A stretch of DNA of 64,000 nt from Riptortus pedestris (lineage: Eukaryota; Arthropoda; Insecta; Hemiptera; Alydidae). Position 1 is the first letter of the stretch, and every line of letters begins with the position of its first letter. The notes below the pieces were generated by a model, which was not told the origin of the DNA, made no database searches, and saw nothing but the letters and a program-made list of their open reading frames with translations. Location of the stretch: NCBI GenBank assembly GCA_019009955.1, contig CM032228.1, forward strand, positions 133,883,501 to 133,947,500. The letters are read 5' to 3'. Shown one piece after another: positions 1 to 9,718 of this stretch. The translations under genes and the position numbers were made by a program.

Positions 1-21
1 CCTGTATGACGGACTTTTTTT
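1..21 (+). repeat. 3' tip of a Helentron-like element
   Basis: The window opens with the distal end of the repeat seen complete at 50308-50927: a CCTG..TGACGGAC core followed by a T-run. Only the terminal 21 bases are inside the window. It lies just upstream of the exon at 132-240, so it is probably intronic. Confidence 0.55.
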
Positions 22-131
22 AATATGTTCCCCTTATGTTAAAAATGTGATTTTATCATTATCACTATAACTATTACAAGAAACAAAAAAGACATGTAAA
101 ACATTTCTTATGTATTTAAAAATTTTTTCAG

Positions 132-240
132 GCTCTGCAATGCTCTTCCTGCTGGTAGGGGATTTGTTTGCATGGACCTCAAAGATTTGCCTACAATTTT
201 ACAAACAATTTTCGCTTCTTCTGTCCTGAGAGTTGATTGA
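132..240 (+). CDS. Last coding exon of an upstream gene, VWA8-like C-terminus (partial)
   Basis: A T-rich tract ending in CAG at 129-131 is a good splice acceptor. The next 109 bases, read from the second base, encode 35 residues before TGA at 238-240. Key stretches are LPAGRGFVCMDLKDLP and ILQTIFASSVL. This pattern, a Gly/Arg turn followed by Phe-Val-Cys-Met-Asp and then LPxILQxIF, resembles the C-terminal end of the von Willebrand A domain of VWA8, a mitochondrial AAA/VWA protein. That match is from memory of the family and unconfirmed. Earlier exons lie left of the window. It could also be the end of another VWA-type protein. Confidence 0.5.
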
Positions 241-3013
241 TAATAGTTAAAATGTATTATTGAATGTTGCTTGGAATTTACCAAGGACTTGTAAGTTAGC
301 TTAATATAGTATTAGTCCAAATTTTAATCTAAATAATACCAGCCAAAGTTGTTCAAAGTTATTGCTGAAGTATGATAACGATACAATATAGATTAAAGCT
401 GACTCCAGAAAAAGGATTGCAGAGTTTCTGGAAAGATGTAAAGAAAGATTTCTTTAATTACAAAGTAGTTGCCAAGATAAATGAAATAGCTATTTGGAAT
501 AACACCTTTCTGTCTAGTTTAACATGCATCATGAGCTCATCTTGGACCCTATAAAAAAATCATGGAAATCGGCTTCAAGTGATTTTTATGGGCTATTAGA
601 GAAGAGTTGAGTGGAAAACAGTCAAATACAGCTGAATATGGAATAAAACCATAAGGAAGTTAAGCTACCATTAGTGATGTTAGAATAAACAGACTGTCAC
701 GTATGTGTCATTAATAAATTACCAGGCTGGTGAAAGTAGTCATTATAGTAAAATCAGTGGAATGTGAGACTAGGTTGAAAGTGAATAACAAGTATTCTAG
801 ATGCTTTCGATGAAACAGTTGATACAACATTGAGATTTGTGGATCAAGCTTTATAATGGTGTTCCTGGTAAAGCTTAACGTAATAAAGTGGATACAATCA
901 TGATGATGATTTAAAGTTGACTCTCTTAGTTTAAAATTAATAATGAGCCAAATAGGGTAGTCGTATTGTACAGAATTAGTCATATTTGTAACTTATGAAT
1001 AGGTTACTAAAGTAAACTGATATGAATCAGAAACAAATGCTTGTAGAATTTAATTTAATTGGAGACATACTGGAATTTATAAAACTAAGTTCATAATACA
1101 AATCTACAAAAGTATTCCCAAAATAAAGTTATAGGTAAGAAATTTCTTAATCTGTTTACTTTTTAGTTATATGTTCTGCCTTAATGTGCTGTAATGCTGT
1201 TTCTATTATTGATTTTAGAACTATTCATGTTTTTCTAACTCATGATGACAATTTCTAACTCTTTATGACCTTTTCTCTATGTTGCTATTTTTTTGTTTCG
1301 AGGTATTAAAATAAATTTTACCTCATGTTTTGTTGTAATGTTGTATTTACTAGCATTTTTCTCTTCAGAAGGTATTAAAAAAATTATTATTCTAATTCTG
1401 ACTGATTTCAATTTGTAGAGGTCTTTTAATTCTGCAGTTAAGACCTCAATTTCCCGGTAATCGCTTTATGAACACTCTCATCAATCACAGAAATAACAAT
1501 GATATTAGCTGTTATTTTATTTATTAATGATGAGAATATCTAGTCTGTTATGTTGGTCTGTTAATATCCCTTCACCCCAATCAATTTTAATATTACCCTT
1601 TTCAATTAAGTTTTTGAGGTAATTGCAATAATTTGGAGCTTTTTATTATTGTAATGAATATAATGATTTAACTATTGTTGAAATAAGTAATGTTTGACAT
1701 TTTAATTCTCTGAATTTGTGGAAATGGTGAAAGTTTTTATTACAATATACTTTATTAAGTTTGCATTCACTATATGGTTATTGCCTACATGGCTACCACT
1801 TAGGAGATTTAAGCGTCAATCTAAATTAAGGACAGTAAATAGTCATAGCATAAATCTCTACTCGCTTTTCATTTCCAAATCAAAATCACCCATTATTAAA
1901 ATCAGCACGTTTCAATATTTATTATCTTTGTTTCTGGATGTTTCTTACCCCCCCCCCACTACAAATATTAATTAAGTTACATTAAATTGAATGAACTCTC
2001 AAATACTTCAGTCAGTTAAGGATTGAGTAACTGTGATACATTCAACATTAATTAGTTATTGTTAATCTTATGTATATATATTTTTATACTTTCAATGTTT
2101 ACCATAATGATGTATTTTTCTACCTACAATTAGTAGCTAAAACGTGAATTGGCTGTGGTTATAGTAATGAATGTGTATGCACATTAATTTTTTGTTTCCA
2201 CTTTTTGAAAATCTAAACCATCAATTTAGAGATACGAGACTGACACTAAACGCTCAGTTTACAGTTTAAAAAGTGGGGGGCAAACCCCTGTCTACTCCTA
2301 CAGTAGGCATAGAATACTTTTTCTTCTGCAAATTTCATATCTCTAATTTGGCATGTGGATTTCAAATTAACCTAAATAAGTTTCAAATAATTTATGTTTC
2401 TTCACTCATGTTTATTTGTTAATAAATGTTAATTATAATATATTGTTATACAACATTAAGATGATTCTTATTTTATTTTAATGATGATTCTTCTTTTTTA
2501 GGCTCTAAATTTAAATTTAGAAATGTTTTAAATTTTTCCTGATTTTAATAAAAAATTGTTAAAGATTTTATTTATATACAACAAGTATCATTATTCCTTC
2601 CTTTATTTTTCTAGATTCAATTTTCTTTGAGAACCTGTTTTTTTCAAAGCACATGTAAAACAGTTGGGTTTCAGACTATTGAGAAAAATGGGGGTTTTGG
2701 GTTCCCCAAAAAAGTTTCTTATTACCATTTTAAAAAGATTTTAGGGATTAGAAAAATTTAGTAATTCTACGAGTAGATGATGGAGTTGAGATCAGGTGGT
2801 GGAAGTAAAAAGTGCTCCTCCAACGACTCTTAACTTACACTAACCAATTATACTATAAACAGTTTGAGCAACAGAAAACCAAAGCTGTCATTTTTCTTCA
2901 GAAAGGACCTTTTTATGCTGAAATAAAAGGAACCCTTTTTTTATTGTTATTAAACAGCAATGTAATTATTATAAATTATTAATAATACAAGATAGATATT
3001 ATAGACAATTAAT
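241..3013. other. AT-rich intergenic stretch, no gene recognised
   Basis: This holds the probable 3' UTR of the upstream gene, then AT-rich sequence with short ORFs (for example 372-554 and, on the minus strand, 711-983) that match nothing I recognise. Poly-C and poly-T runs are present. No TIRs or tandem arrays are obvious. Confidence 0.5.
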
Positions 3014-3232
3014 CCATGTGAGTTAAAGCATTGACCTTAATCTCACATGGTAAACCTAGAGTGGCGAGTTTGATTCTCGCCTGGGCAAAGGAAATTATTT
3101 AGTGACGAAATTCACTAAAAAACATCCTAAGTCCCACCCTAGCTAGAAAAGGGTGGTAACCTGTAGATAACCCGTCCCAATTAGCCTGAGTTGTAAAAGG
3201 TGGACGTTAATAAATAATAATAATAATAATTA
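3014..3232 (+). repeat. tRNA-derived SINE, copy 1
   Basis: The tRNA-like head has an A-box-like GTGAGTTAAAGC and a B-box-like TTTGATTCTCGCC, ending in CTGGGCA. A body follows with the shared landmarks TTAGTGACGAA, CTAGAAAAGGGTGGTAACC and CCCAATTAGCC. The 3' tail is an (AAT)n run at about 3213-3232. The same parts in the same order recur at 8795, 15385, 37088, 49147 and 59479, so this is a dispersed SINE and not a tRNA gene. Confidence 0.8.
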
Positions 3233-3334
3233 ATGTATGTTTATCATTATTGTTCAAAATAGAAGAATATTGTTTGTATCGATAAAGAGGGTCAAGCATA
3301 TAGACAGTGGTTATTAGATCCTTTCCTCCCTTTT

Positions 3335-3444
3335 AGCAGATTTCCTTTAAGAGAAATCAGCTATTGAGGTCATACTCTTGGCGCGAGTTTTCTTCAAATA
3401 ACCATCGATCCAACCCAAGAGATGACGAAAATGAGGTCTGTTCA

Positions 3445-3507
<63 letters not shown>
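3335..3507 (+). repeat. Helentron-like element, 5' part only
   Basis: It begins AGCAGATTTCC, followed by a near-palindrome and AGCTATTGAGGTCATACTC, then GATGACGAAAATGAGGTC and a (TA)n(TG)n tract. No 3' end follows the microsatellite, so the copy is truncated or was resected there. Confidence 0.65.
3450..3507. repeat. Compound (TA)n(TG)n microsatellite
   Basis: An alternating TA run passes directly into a TG run. It forms the core of the Helentron-like copy that starts at 3335. Confidence 0.9.
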
Positions 3508-3514
<7 letters not shown>

Positions 3515-3564
3515 GTTTTTAGTGTACTGCCTTTTCACCTTTCATATACTTAATAGTTTGAGAA

Positions 3565-4000
3565 AATGAATGAAAAGAAGAAAATTAGTGTAATAACATT
3601 AGAAGATAAATTAGATGCAACACAAAAGTTGGATGAAGGTGTAGTCTAAGCAAAATAGATGAAAGTCTTGGATTGAGGAACATCATGGTTTAGGGGGGGG
3701 GGAATGGAAGGAGCTAGAATCTTTTTCTTTGCAATGCTCTTTAAAAAAACATATTGGCAAGACAAAAAAAAATTGGTTTTGTGGATGATGGACATTGATA
3801 CGTTGTCCTAATAGGGAATTAAAAGCTAGTGAAGGACAGCTAAGTAGATACAAAAAGAAGAAATACTCCATCTTTGTCTGTTTCTTGAAAAATTATCCTC
3901 TGATCAAACAGCAACTGAACCAATTCATAGAAAAATTAAAACTTCATCAATTTCAGAAAAGTGGTATTTATCTATCCTTACAATGAAGACATCAATTCTT
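3565..4000 (+). pseudogene. Decayed Jerky/Tigger (CENP-B type) transposase N-terminus
   Basis: Around 3570-3650 one frame reads KKKISVITLEDKLDA then QKLDEGV, which resembles the first helix-turn-helix of pogo/Tigger/Jerky transposases. In-frame stops follow immediately. A later stretch (3795-3880) with EGQLSRYKKK is reminiscent of the second DNA-binding domain. Several frame breaks make it non-functional. The assignment rests on short motifs only. Confidence 0.4.
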
Positions 4001-4189
4001 GACGGGCTAAAAAGTGAAAATGTTCTGATTTGGAAAATACTATGCTCTATCCAGTGTTCCTCATTCTACAGCCTTTGGCATCAGGAATACCAGTTGACTT
4101 CCAGGACGTCAGGAGCTGAGTCAATAACTGAGAGAGACACTGGACTACTAGCCCCTAGCGGGAGAAACAGCGGAACATATGTGTTCCAA

Positions 4190-4345
4190 GAAGTTTTTTT
4201 CTTTTATCTAAAGCCCTAGTAAAATTTATATCTCGGTCGGTTTTGAAGGCCTATCAGACCTAGTGGGGTAATGATAGTTTCCCTTTTCCTAAGGGAGCGC
4301 TCTATTATAAGGGAGTAAGGTGATTAGATGAGTGGGTTTTTTTTT
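4190..4345 (+). repeat. Left copy of a ~150 bp direct repeat flanking the nested insertion
   Basis: After a T-run, this shares CTAGTA, CCTNTCAGACCT, GGGGTNANGA and GCTCTATTATAA with 7780-7945 in the same order and orientation. The two copies bracket the Helentron-like/LTR nest. Identity looks moderate by eye. Confidence 0.5.
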
Positions 4346-4368
4346 TTTTTTTTATTTTTTTTTTTAGA

Positions 4369-4469
4369 AAGGGGAAGCTATTGAGGTCGTACTCATGACG
4401 CGTTTCTCGAAAATTTTCTTCAAATGTCCATCGATCCTACCCAGGAGATGACGAAAATGAGGTCTGTTC

Positions 4470-4529
<60 letters not shown>
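4369..4529 (+). repeat. Helentron-like element, left half (split by an LTR element)
   Basis: It contains AGCTATTGAGGTCGTACTC, CATCGATCC, GATGACGAAAATGAGGTC and then (TA)n at 4476-4529. The element resumes at 7434 after the LTR insertion, again in (TA)n, and runs to a normal 3' end at 7789. Confidence 0.7.
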
Positions 4530-4535
<6 letters not shown>

Positions 4536-4892
4536 GAAATGTTAATTAAAATTATTATTATTTAAATTTAATCTATGAACCGGCTACTTCTCAGGGTCAT
4601 ATATTGCACGGCAAGCATTATCGTTTCCACCATCTCTGCTATAAGAGCTAATTTATCTATTTAATCAGAGATATAGCACAATTAGACTAGATAATTAAAG
4701 AAACACTTACTCTCTCTTTGCATCTTGGGAGTCGACTGCCTGTTCCTGTCCTCCGAGATTGACCCTTGGACTCACAGGGGTCCGCTGTCCGTCCCTTGAC
4801 AGGTGCTGCTACCTCGTTTAAAGCCTAGTACTAATCACTCTGATCTCAAAGATATAGAGAGACAGCGGAGAACCACAGGATCGACCGTTACA
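4530..4892 (-). repeat. LTR (3' LTR of the minus-strand element)
   Basis: Nearly identical to 7074-7433. Shared landmarks are GAACCGGCTACTTCTCAGGG, GGGAGTCGACTGCCTG and GACCGTTACA at the right edge. A few substitutions and small indels separate the two, such as an extra CT near 4840. Confidence 0.8.
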
Positions 4893-4909
4893 TATGCCCC
4901 CCAGAGAGA

Positions 4910-5140
4910 AAAAAAAATTTATATTTTACATTATAAATTTTTTTTTTTTTTATTTATAACAATAAATATATTATATATTTTTATTTATTTTAATATTACT
5001 AATTTTTTTTTTTATAACAATAAATATATTATATATTTTTATTTATTTTAATATTACTAATTTTTTTTTTCTATTTAATTAACACGATATATTATTTTTT
5101 ATTTATAACAATAAATGTATTATCTATTTTATATTACTAA
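4910..5140. repeat. AT-rich tandem repeat in the LTR element's interior
   Basis: A unit of about 58 bp containing ATAACAATAAATATATTATA and ATTTTAATATTACTAAT, with T-runs between, occurs at least twice (about 4935-5000 and 5010-5060) and decays into a third. It sits where pol would lie in an autonomous element. Confidence 0.7.
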
Positions 5141-5660
5141 TAATTTTTTTTTTTTTTTTTTTTTTTTTTATTTTTTTTTTTTTTTTTTTTTTTTTTTTGT
5201 AACTCCCATTACCTCTTCCAAAATTTTTGTTGAGTGGTTTGTAATTTGAATTTCCACTACTATTATAAAATTGTCGGGAAACATTATCCGGGTTTCTTGG
5301 ATGAACGCTATTACTAGGGGGGAAATGACTATGTCTCCTGTTATAACCTGGTGGACTACTCCATGAATTTCGATCCCTATTCTCTATCGAAAATTCTCTT
5401 TGTCTATTTCTTACTCTATTTGGGTTGTTTCCCTCATTCTCACGATTTTCTTCTCCATCCGTTCCCCTCATGATATCCTGAGCTGGTAATTCTTGTAAAA
5501 GGTCAAGAAATTTCTCTTTATTACTGATTTGGCCGACCCCCAAGATACATTGTATTTGCCATGGGAAGTGTTTTATTATGCATTTTATTTGATAAGACTC
5601 GGGAAAAGGTGGATTAAGATATTTACAGTCTTTAAATAATTTCCTGGCATAATCATCCAT
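5124..5660 (-). pseudogene. gag C-terminal part of the gag-only LTR element
   Basis: This 178-residue reading starts MDDYARKLFKDCKY and is in the same frame as 5673-6635, separated from it only by a UGA stop and four codons. It holds the rest of the capsid-like region, then an Asn/Arg/Ser-rich tail with RNRQREF, PGYNRRHSHFPP and NKNFGRGNGSYK, typical of a basic nucleocapsid. No CCHC knuckle is visible. It ends in a lysine run read from poly(A), so the true end is uncertain. Confidence 0.6.
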
Positions 5661-5672
5661 AGTTAAATTTTC

Positions 5673-6635
5673 TCATGGGCGATATTTCCCATTGGTAATT
5701 TGATTTCTACATTCATCCTGCCTATCTTCTCCCCAATATTTATTTAAAAATCTTTCTTTAAAATGAATGAAATTTTTAATAAATTCCTTTTCAATCAGCC
5801 ACCAAGTTCTTGGAACTCCCCTCATGCACTCTGAAATAATTAACTCTTGTTTTCCCCATGTATCTACTTCATAAATGTTAAAATAATTTTCTAATTCAGA
5901 CAGAAAGTCAGTAGGGCTCTCCTGTTGACTATCACTAAATTTAGGACATCTCGCTTCAGGATTGACTCTAATTTCTTTACAGTTGGGCAAATGACCTATC
6001 TGAACTTTTTTTAATTCTTGCCGGATATTTTCCATTTCATCAGCTATACCTTCTATTTTGAAATCTGTCTCTAATAAATTCTCTATTTGAATTAACGATC
6101 TATCTTCAATTATTTGTTTATTTTCATGAGTTATTTTCTGAATATTTAGATTTATTTGATCATTTATCTTCCCTTGAATAATCTTTTCATGCTCAATTTC
6201 CCCTTTTAATTCATTCCGAATTAAGTTTTTCTGTTGATAGCATTCTTGTCGGGTTTCTATTATTTTGGCATCCATTTCATCCATTAATTCCGTTTTTAGT
6301 AGTTCTCTAGTCTGAACGGTTTCTTTTTTAAAATTTTCTGTTTCACCTGCTAACCTATTCTCTAATGATTTTAAGTTTATTTCATTTTCGTTTTTAAGAT
6401 TATTTATCTCATTCATAAATTCTTTTCTCACGTTTGATACATCTACTCGAGTTTGTTCGATATCTATTTTCAATGATTCAATACTATTTCTAACTTCTTG
6501 TTTAAATTCTTCTAGTTTGTTATTATTTTCTTCTAGTTTGTTATTATTTTGCTCTAGTTTGTTATTATTTTCTTCTAGTTTGGCTTCAAATTTAGTATTT
6601 CCTGCTTTTATTAAGTTCATTATAGCTTCCAGCAT
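5673..6635 (-). pseudogene. gag central part (coiled coil plus capsid) of the gag-only LTR element
   Basis: A 320-residue ORF. Residues about 15-45 are short repeats of N-N-N-K-L-E-E type, and residues 20-215 look like a long Glu/Lys/Asn coiled coil. The last 90 residues resemble a retrotransposon Gag capsid domain, with PTDFLSELENYF, RTWW and FKERFLNKYW. It stops at a UGA (5673-5675) directly followed by more gag in frame, so this looks like a nonsense mutation or a readthrough codon. It has not been confirmed that this copy makes protein. Confidence 0.65.
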
Positions 6636-6955
6636 GTTTTGATTTTTTCGATAGGACTACTGACCTCTTTTTGTCCTTTTAAATCGTTTAAATTATCTAT
6701 TATTCTGGTAGAAGTACCTCGCGGTTGTTCAAAACCCAAAAAGCTCAAATTTGCTATCTCAGTAGATAACGGTATTCCCGAATCCTCTAATTGAATTATA
6801 TGTCTAGCCTGATCTTTATATATGATATTATTGGTCTGTGTTCCCTCTAACGGTTCACTTTCAATAGATAGATTTTCAAGATCCAAATTATTACTTTCCT
6901 GTTCTACATCACTAATTCTATCCTCAAAACTTTTGCTATTAGTATTAATATCCAT
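6620..6955 (-). pseudogene. gag N-terminal part of the gag-only LTR element
   Basis: A 111-residue ORF starting MDINTNSKSFEDRISD, acidic and Ser/Asn-rich. It overlaps the next gag ORF by 16 bases in a different frame, at an A-rich run (around 6630-6650). This is either a one-base indel in that run or a separate upstream ORF. It lies about 120 bp inside the 5' LTR, where the gag start is expected. Confidence 0.5.
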
Positions 6956-7073
6956 TTTTATAATCTATGTTAATTAATTTTTTTTTTTTAAATGAATAAC
7001 CTAAATAAATATTTTAAATGTTTAAATTTAAAAAAAATGTTTAAGCCGTGCCCTTTCACATTGGGGCCATTTT

Positions 7074-7430
7074 ATATAATGAAATGTTAATTAAAATTAT
7101 TATTATTTAAATTTAATCTATGAACCGGCTACTTCTCAGGGTCATATATTGCACGGCAAGCATTATCATTTCCACCATCTCTGCTATAAGAGCTAATTTA
7201 TCTATTTAATCAGAGATATAGCACAATTAGACTAGACAATTAAAGAAACACTTACTCTCTCTTTGCATCTTGGGAGTCGACTGCCTGTTCCTGTCCTCCG
7301 AGATTGACCCTTGGACTCACAGGGGTCCACTGTCCCTCCCTTGACAGGTGCTGCTACCTCGTTTAAAGCCTAGTACTAATCACTGATCTCATAGATATAG
7401 AGACAGCGGAGAACCACAGGCTCGACCGTT

Positions 7431-7433
<3 letters not shown>
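7074..7433 (-). repeat. LTR (5' LTR of the minus-strand element)
   Basis: Partner of 4530-4892. It ends in CCGTTACA directly against the resumed (TA)n tract at 7434. On the minus strand it would carry the promoter for the gag ORFs. Confidence 0.8.
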
Positions 7434-7502
<69 letters not shown>

Positions 7503-7789
7503 GTTAACAATCGGTTTAGAGGGGGGATTTTCGAAAATTCAAAATATCTCCGTTACCATACGTCGGATCAAAAAATTGCATAGAACCAATCTTATTGTAA
7601 ATTAAATTTACTATAAATATTGTTCTATACATTTCTTCTCTATCTTGAATATTAACGGAGATATTTGCATTTTTATTAAATTTGGGCCGTAACGGTCCAG
7701 TGTTTCCCGCGGAGATTTCTCTATTGTATAACTTTACATGGGAAATCTGCTTAGTTTACGCAGCCCCTGCGTGACGGGCTTTTTTTTTA
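7434..7789 (+). repeat. Helentron-like element, right half with intact 3' end
   Basis: A (TA)n tract is followed by the shared body: GGGGGGATTTTCGAAAATTC, ATATCTCCGTTAC, GTCGGATC, TTAACGGAGATATTTGC. The 3' end carries GGGAAATCTGCTTAGTTT, then a perfect stem-loop ACGCAG/CCC/CTGCGT (7758-7772) and a T-run. It is the continuation of 4369-4529. Confidence 0.75.
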
Positions 7790-7945
7790 TCTGAGGTCCT
7801 AGTACAAATTCTACCTTGGTCGTGTTTCCTCAGGCCTGTCAGACCTGTTGGGGTGAAGACAGTTCCCCTTCTACTGAACGAAACACGCTCTATTATAAAG
7901 GAGAAAGGTGGGAGGATTGTGCGGACATTAGGTGAGTGGTGTGAG
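7780..7945 (+). repeat. Right copy of the ~150 bp direct repeat
   Basis: Shares CCTGTCAGACCTG, GGGGTGAAGACAG and GCTCTATTATAAAGG with 4190-4345. It follows immediately after the T-run of the Helentron-like 3' end. Confidence 0.5.
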
Positions 7946-8794
7946 ATTGAGCGCTTGTAATGAGTATCCGGCAAGGGGCAGTGCCGGGAGGGTTGTGCAG
8001 ATGGGAGAAAACGAAAAGATGGATAGAGATAGTGGGAAAGAAGATATGGAGAGAAAGATGAAAGTAGACATACCAGGCCAGGGTTCTAGAAGAACTATAA
8101 CTAAAAGACCTAATCTAAACTTATACTAGTATGATGTAAAAGTGATGGTGGTTAAATTTAGGGAGCTGTAAGTTATTTTCGAGGATGCGCGACTAAACTA
8201 ACCTAAATAACAATAATGCCTATAAATAACCTAACCTATGTAACTATAATTTAAAATAATGTTATACTGTAAAGCTGGATTTGGTTGTTACGATTTACCC
8301 AATGGAAGTCTTTAGGGAGGAGGAGGAGGGGGCGATTCCACGAAGTGAGGATTATCCGGTGGGCTGACTTGATCGGATTCTCAGTCCCCCAACACTGTTT
8401 TACGCGTGAAAAATGGCTATTCAGCAAATATTGAACCTATTATCGTTTATGAGGTCAATAAATATCTAGTTTCCCGTCAAAAAATAACAGTTGCATCATC
8501 CCAGCATTTAGAGAAATAATACGATAGAATTCTTTTCTGGATTATCCTGTATGATATGAAGGCGGAAGTAATTAGCCTTGCTGTGTTACTCGTCGTAGCG
8601 TAATAACGAAGTTCTTGATGAAAATGTGTTTTCACATAAAGTAAACCCTTCTTCCTAGTTGAAAATTCGGAGTCTCATGTAGCCTACGTGGTACCTTTGG
8701 ATAGTTGACTCACTTCTAGCCGTCCATGAGTGATAACAAACGGGTGGGCAGACAGGAAAACAAGATTTTCAATTTTGATGCCAATATTCTTTGA
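7946..8794. other. Unassigned AT-rich stretch
   Basis: A purine-rich segment (7990-8075) is followed by low-copy-looking sequence. Short ORFs are present, none recognised. There is a G/A-rich patch at 8310-8335. Confidence 0.4.
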
Positions 8795-8990
8795 GGGGTT
8801 CAGGTTGGCTGAGTGAGTTAAGGCGTTGGTCTTAATCTCGCGTGGTAGACCTAGAGTGGCGGGCTCGATTCCCGCCCTGGGCAGTAGAAATTTATTTAGT
8901 GACGGACTCATTAAATAAATTCCTTGAGCCCACCTTGGCTAGAAAAGGGTGGTAACCTTTAGATAAATCGTCCCGATTAGCCTAGATTAG
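8795..8990 (+). repeat. tRNA-derived SINE, copy 2 (best-preserved head)
   Basis: The head has GGTTGGCTGAGTGAGTTAAG (box A region), CGTTGGTCTTAATC in the anticodon position and GCGGGCTCGATTCCCGCC (box B in a perfect T-arm stem), ending CTGGGCA. The TTAAGGCGTTGGTCTTAA order and the long variable region resemble a class II tRNA-Leu. The body follows with GTGACGGACTC and CTAGAAAAGGGTGGTAACC. Confidence 0.85.
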
Positions 8991-9449
8991 GAAATTCTTA
9001 CTGATTTACATTGGTAGGTTCTATAATTTGTTTTTCTTTATTACATTTGTAGTACATAATATACTTGCCGTTTAATTTGATATACTTGAATTATAATAAC
9101 ATATCAAATATTTTATTCCATTTGAACATAAACAATTGTAGACACATTTTTAGTGTTTTGAAAGAAATATAAAGTACAGATTTCTACCTCGCTGTTACAT
9201 ATGAGAGACATTTTTTCTATGGGAAAATTTTATTTACTAATAAGCAAAAAATGTTTTTAATTATTTGTCAATTGCTCAGAAGTGACTATGTTTACTGATT
9301 TTCGAAATGTTAATATAGATTTTAAATATAAGATCGATTTATATGTAATGGGGCCCTCCCTGGACATATATCATTAGATCCCTGGGCCTGACGAAAATAA
9401 CCGAACATTACCGAATACTGTCGCACACAGGTTTTAATCGCTGTTTGCA

Positions 9450-9460
9450 GCCGCCATATT
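9450..9460 (+). promoter_or_regulatory. YY1/Pleiohomeotic-type core promoter site
   Basis: GCCGCCATATT is a perfect reverse-orientation match to the YY1/Pho consensus (AANATGGCGGC), about 100 bp upstream of the UBE2Q start codon. Such sites near transcription starts are typical of housekeeping genes. No TATA box is evident in the same place. The transcription start itself is not determined. Confidence 0.5.
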
Positions 9461-9556
9461 TACTGTGTGATTCGACTAGTTTTGTTGCAAATAAGACACA
9501 TTTTTCTCTCTTTCTCGTTTGGTTTAATTACAGTTATATGTAACAGTTTTTCGCAA

Positions 9557-9718
9557 ATGGCCTGCCTGAACACGCTGAAGCAAGAAATAAAGACATTAGA
9601 GGCTGTGTTCCCTAAAACACACGAACGTTTTCAGATTGTTTCAGCCAGTGTAGACGAATTAAATTGTAAATTTGTTGGAAGTAATGGAAAAAAATACGAA
9701 ATACATGCCAACATTACA
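9557..9718 (+). CDS. UBE2Q: UBE2Q exon 1
   Basis: 54 codons, from ATG at 9557 to the donor GTAAGT at 9719, phase 0. Encodes the start of the RWD-like domain ([19 protein letters not shown]). Confidence 0.92.

Larger units (their letters stand above)
4530..7433 (-). mobile_element. gag-only LTR retroelement inserted in a (TA)n tract
   Basis: Two direct LTRs of about 360 bp (about 4530-4892 and 7074-7433) bound an interior of about 2.2 kb. Read on the minus strand, the LTR starts TGTAACGG. Next to the 5' LTR, near 7052-7070, is a TGGCCCCAATGTG motif that could be the primer-binding site. A G-rich tract near 4896-4902 abuts the 3' LTR as a polypurine-tract candidate. The interior has gag-like ORFs only. 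No protease, RT, RNase H or integrase motif is visible, and AT-rich tandem repeats fill 4910-5140. The target duplication cannot be read because both flanks are TA repeats. Confidence 0.75.

Noticed and set aside
5124..5220. Poly-lysine protein tail
   Set aside because: It is the translation of a poly(A) run at the end of gag-like sequence.
8795..8885. A functional tRNA gene
   Set aside because: The head has box A and B and a good T-arm, but the same head with the same downstream body recurs many times, and the acceptor stem does not pair convincingly. It is a SINE.
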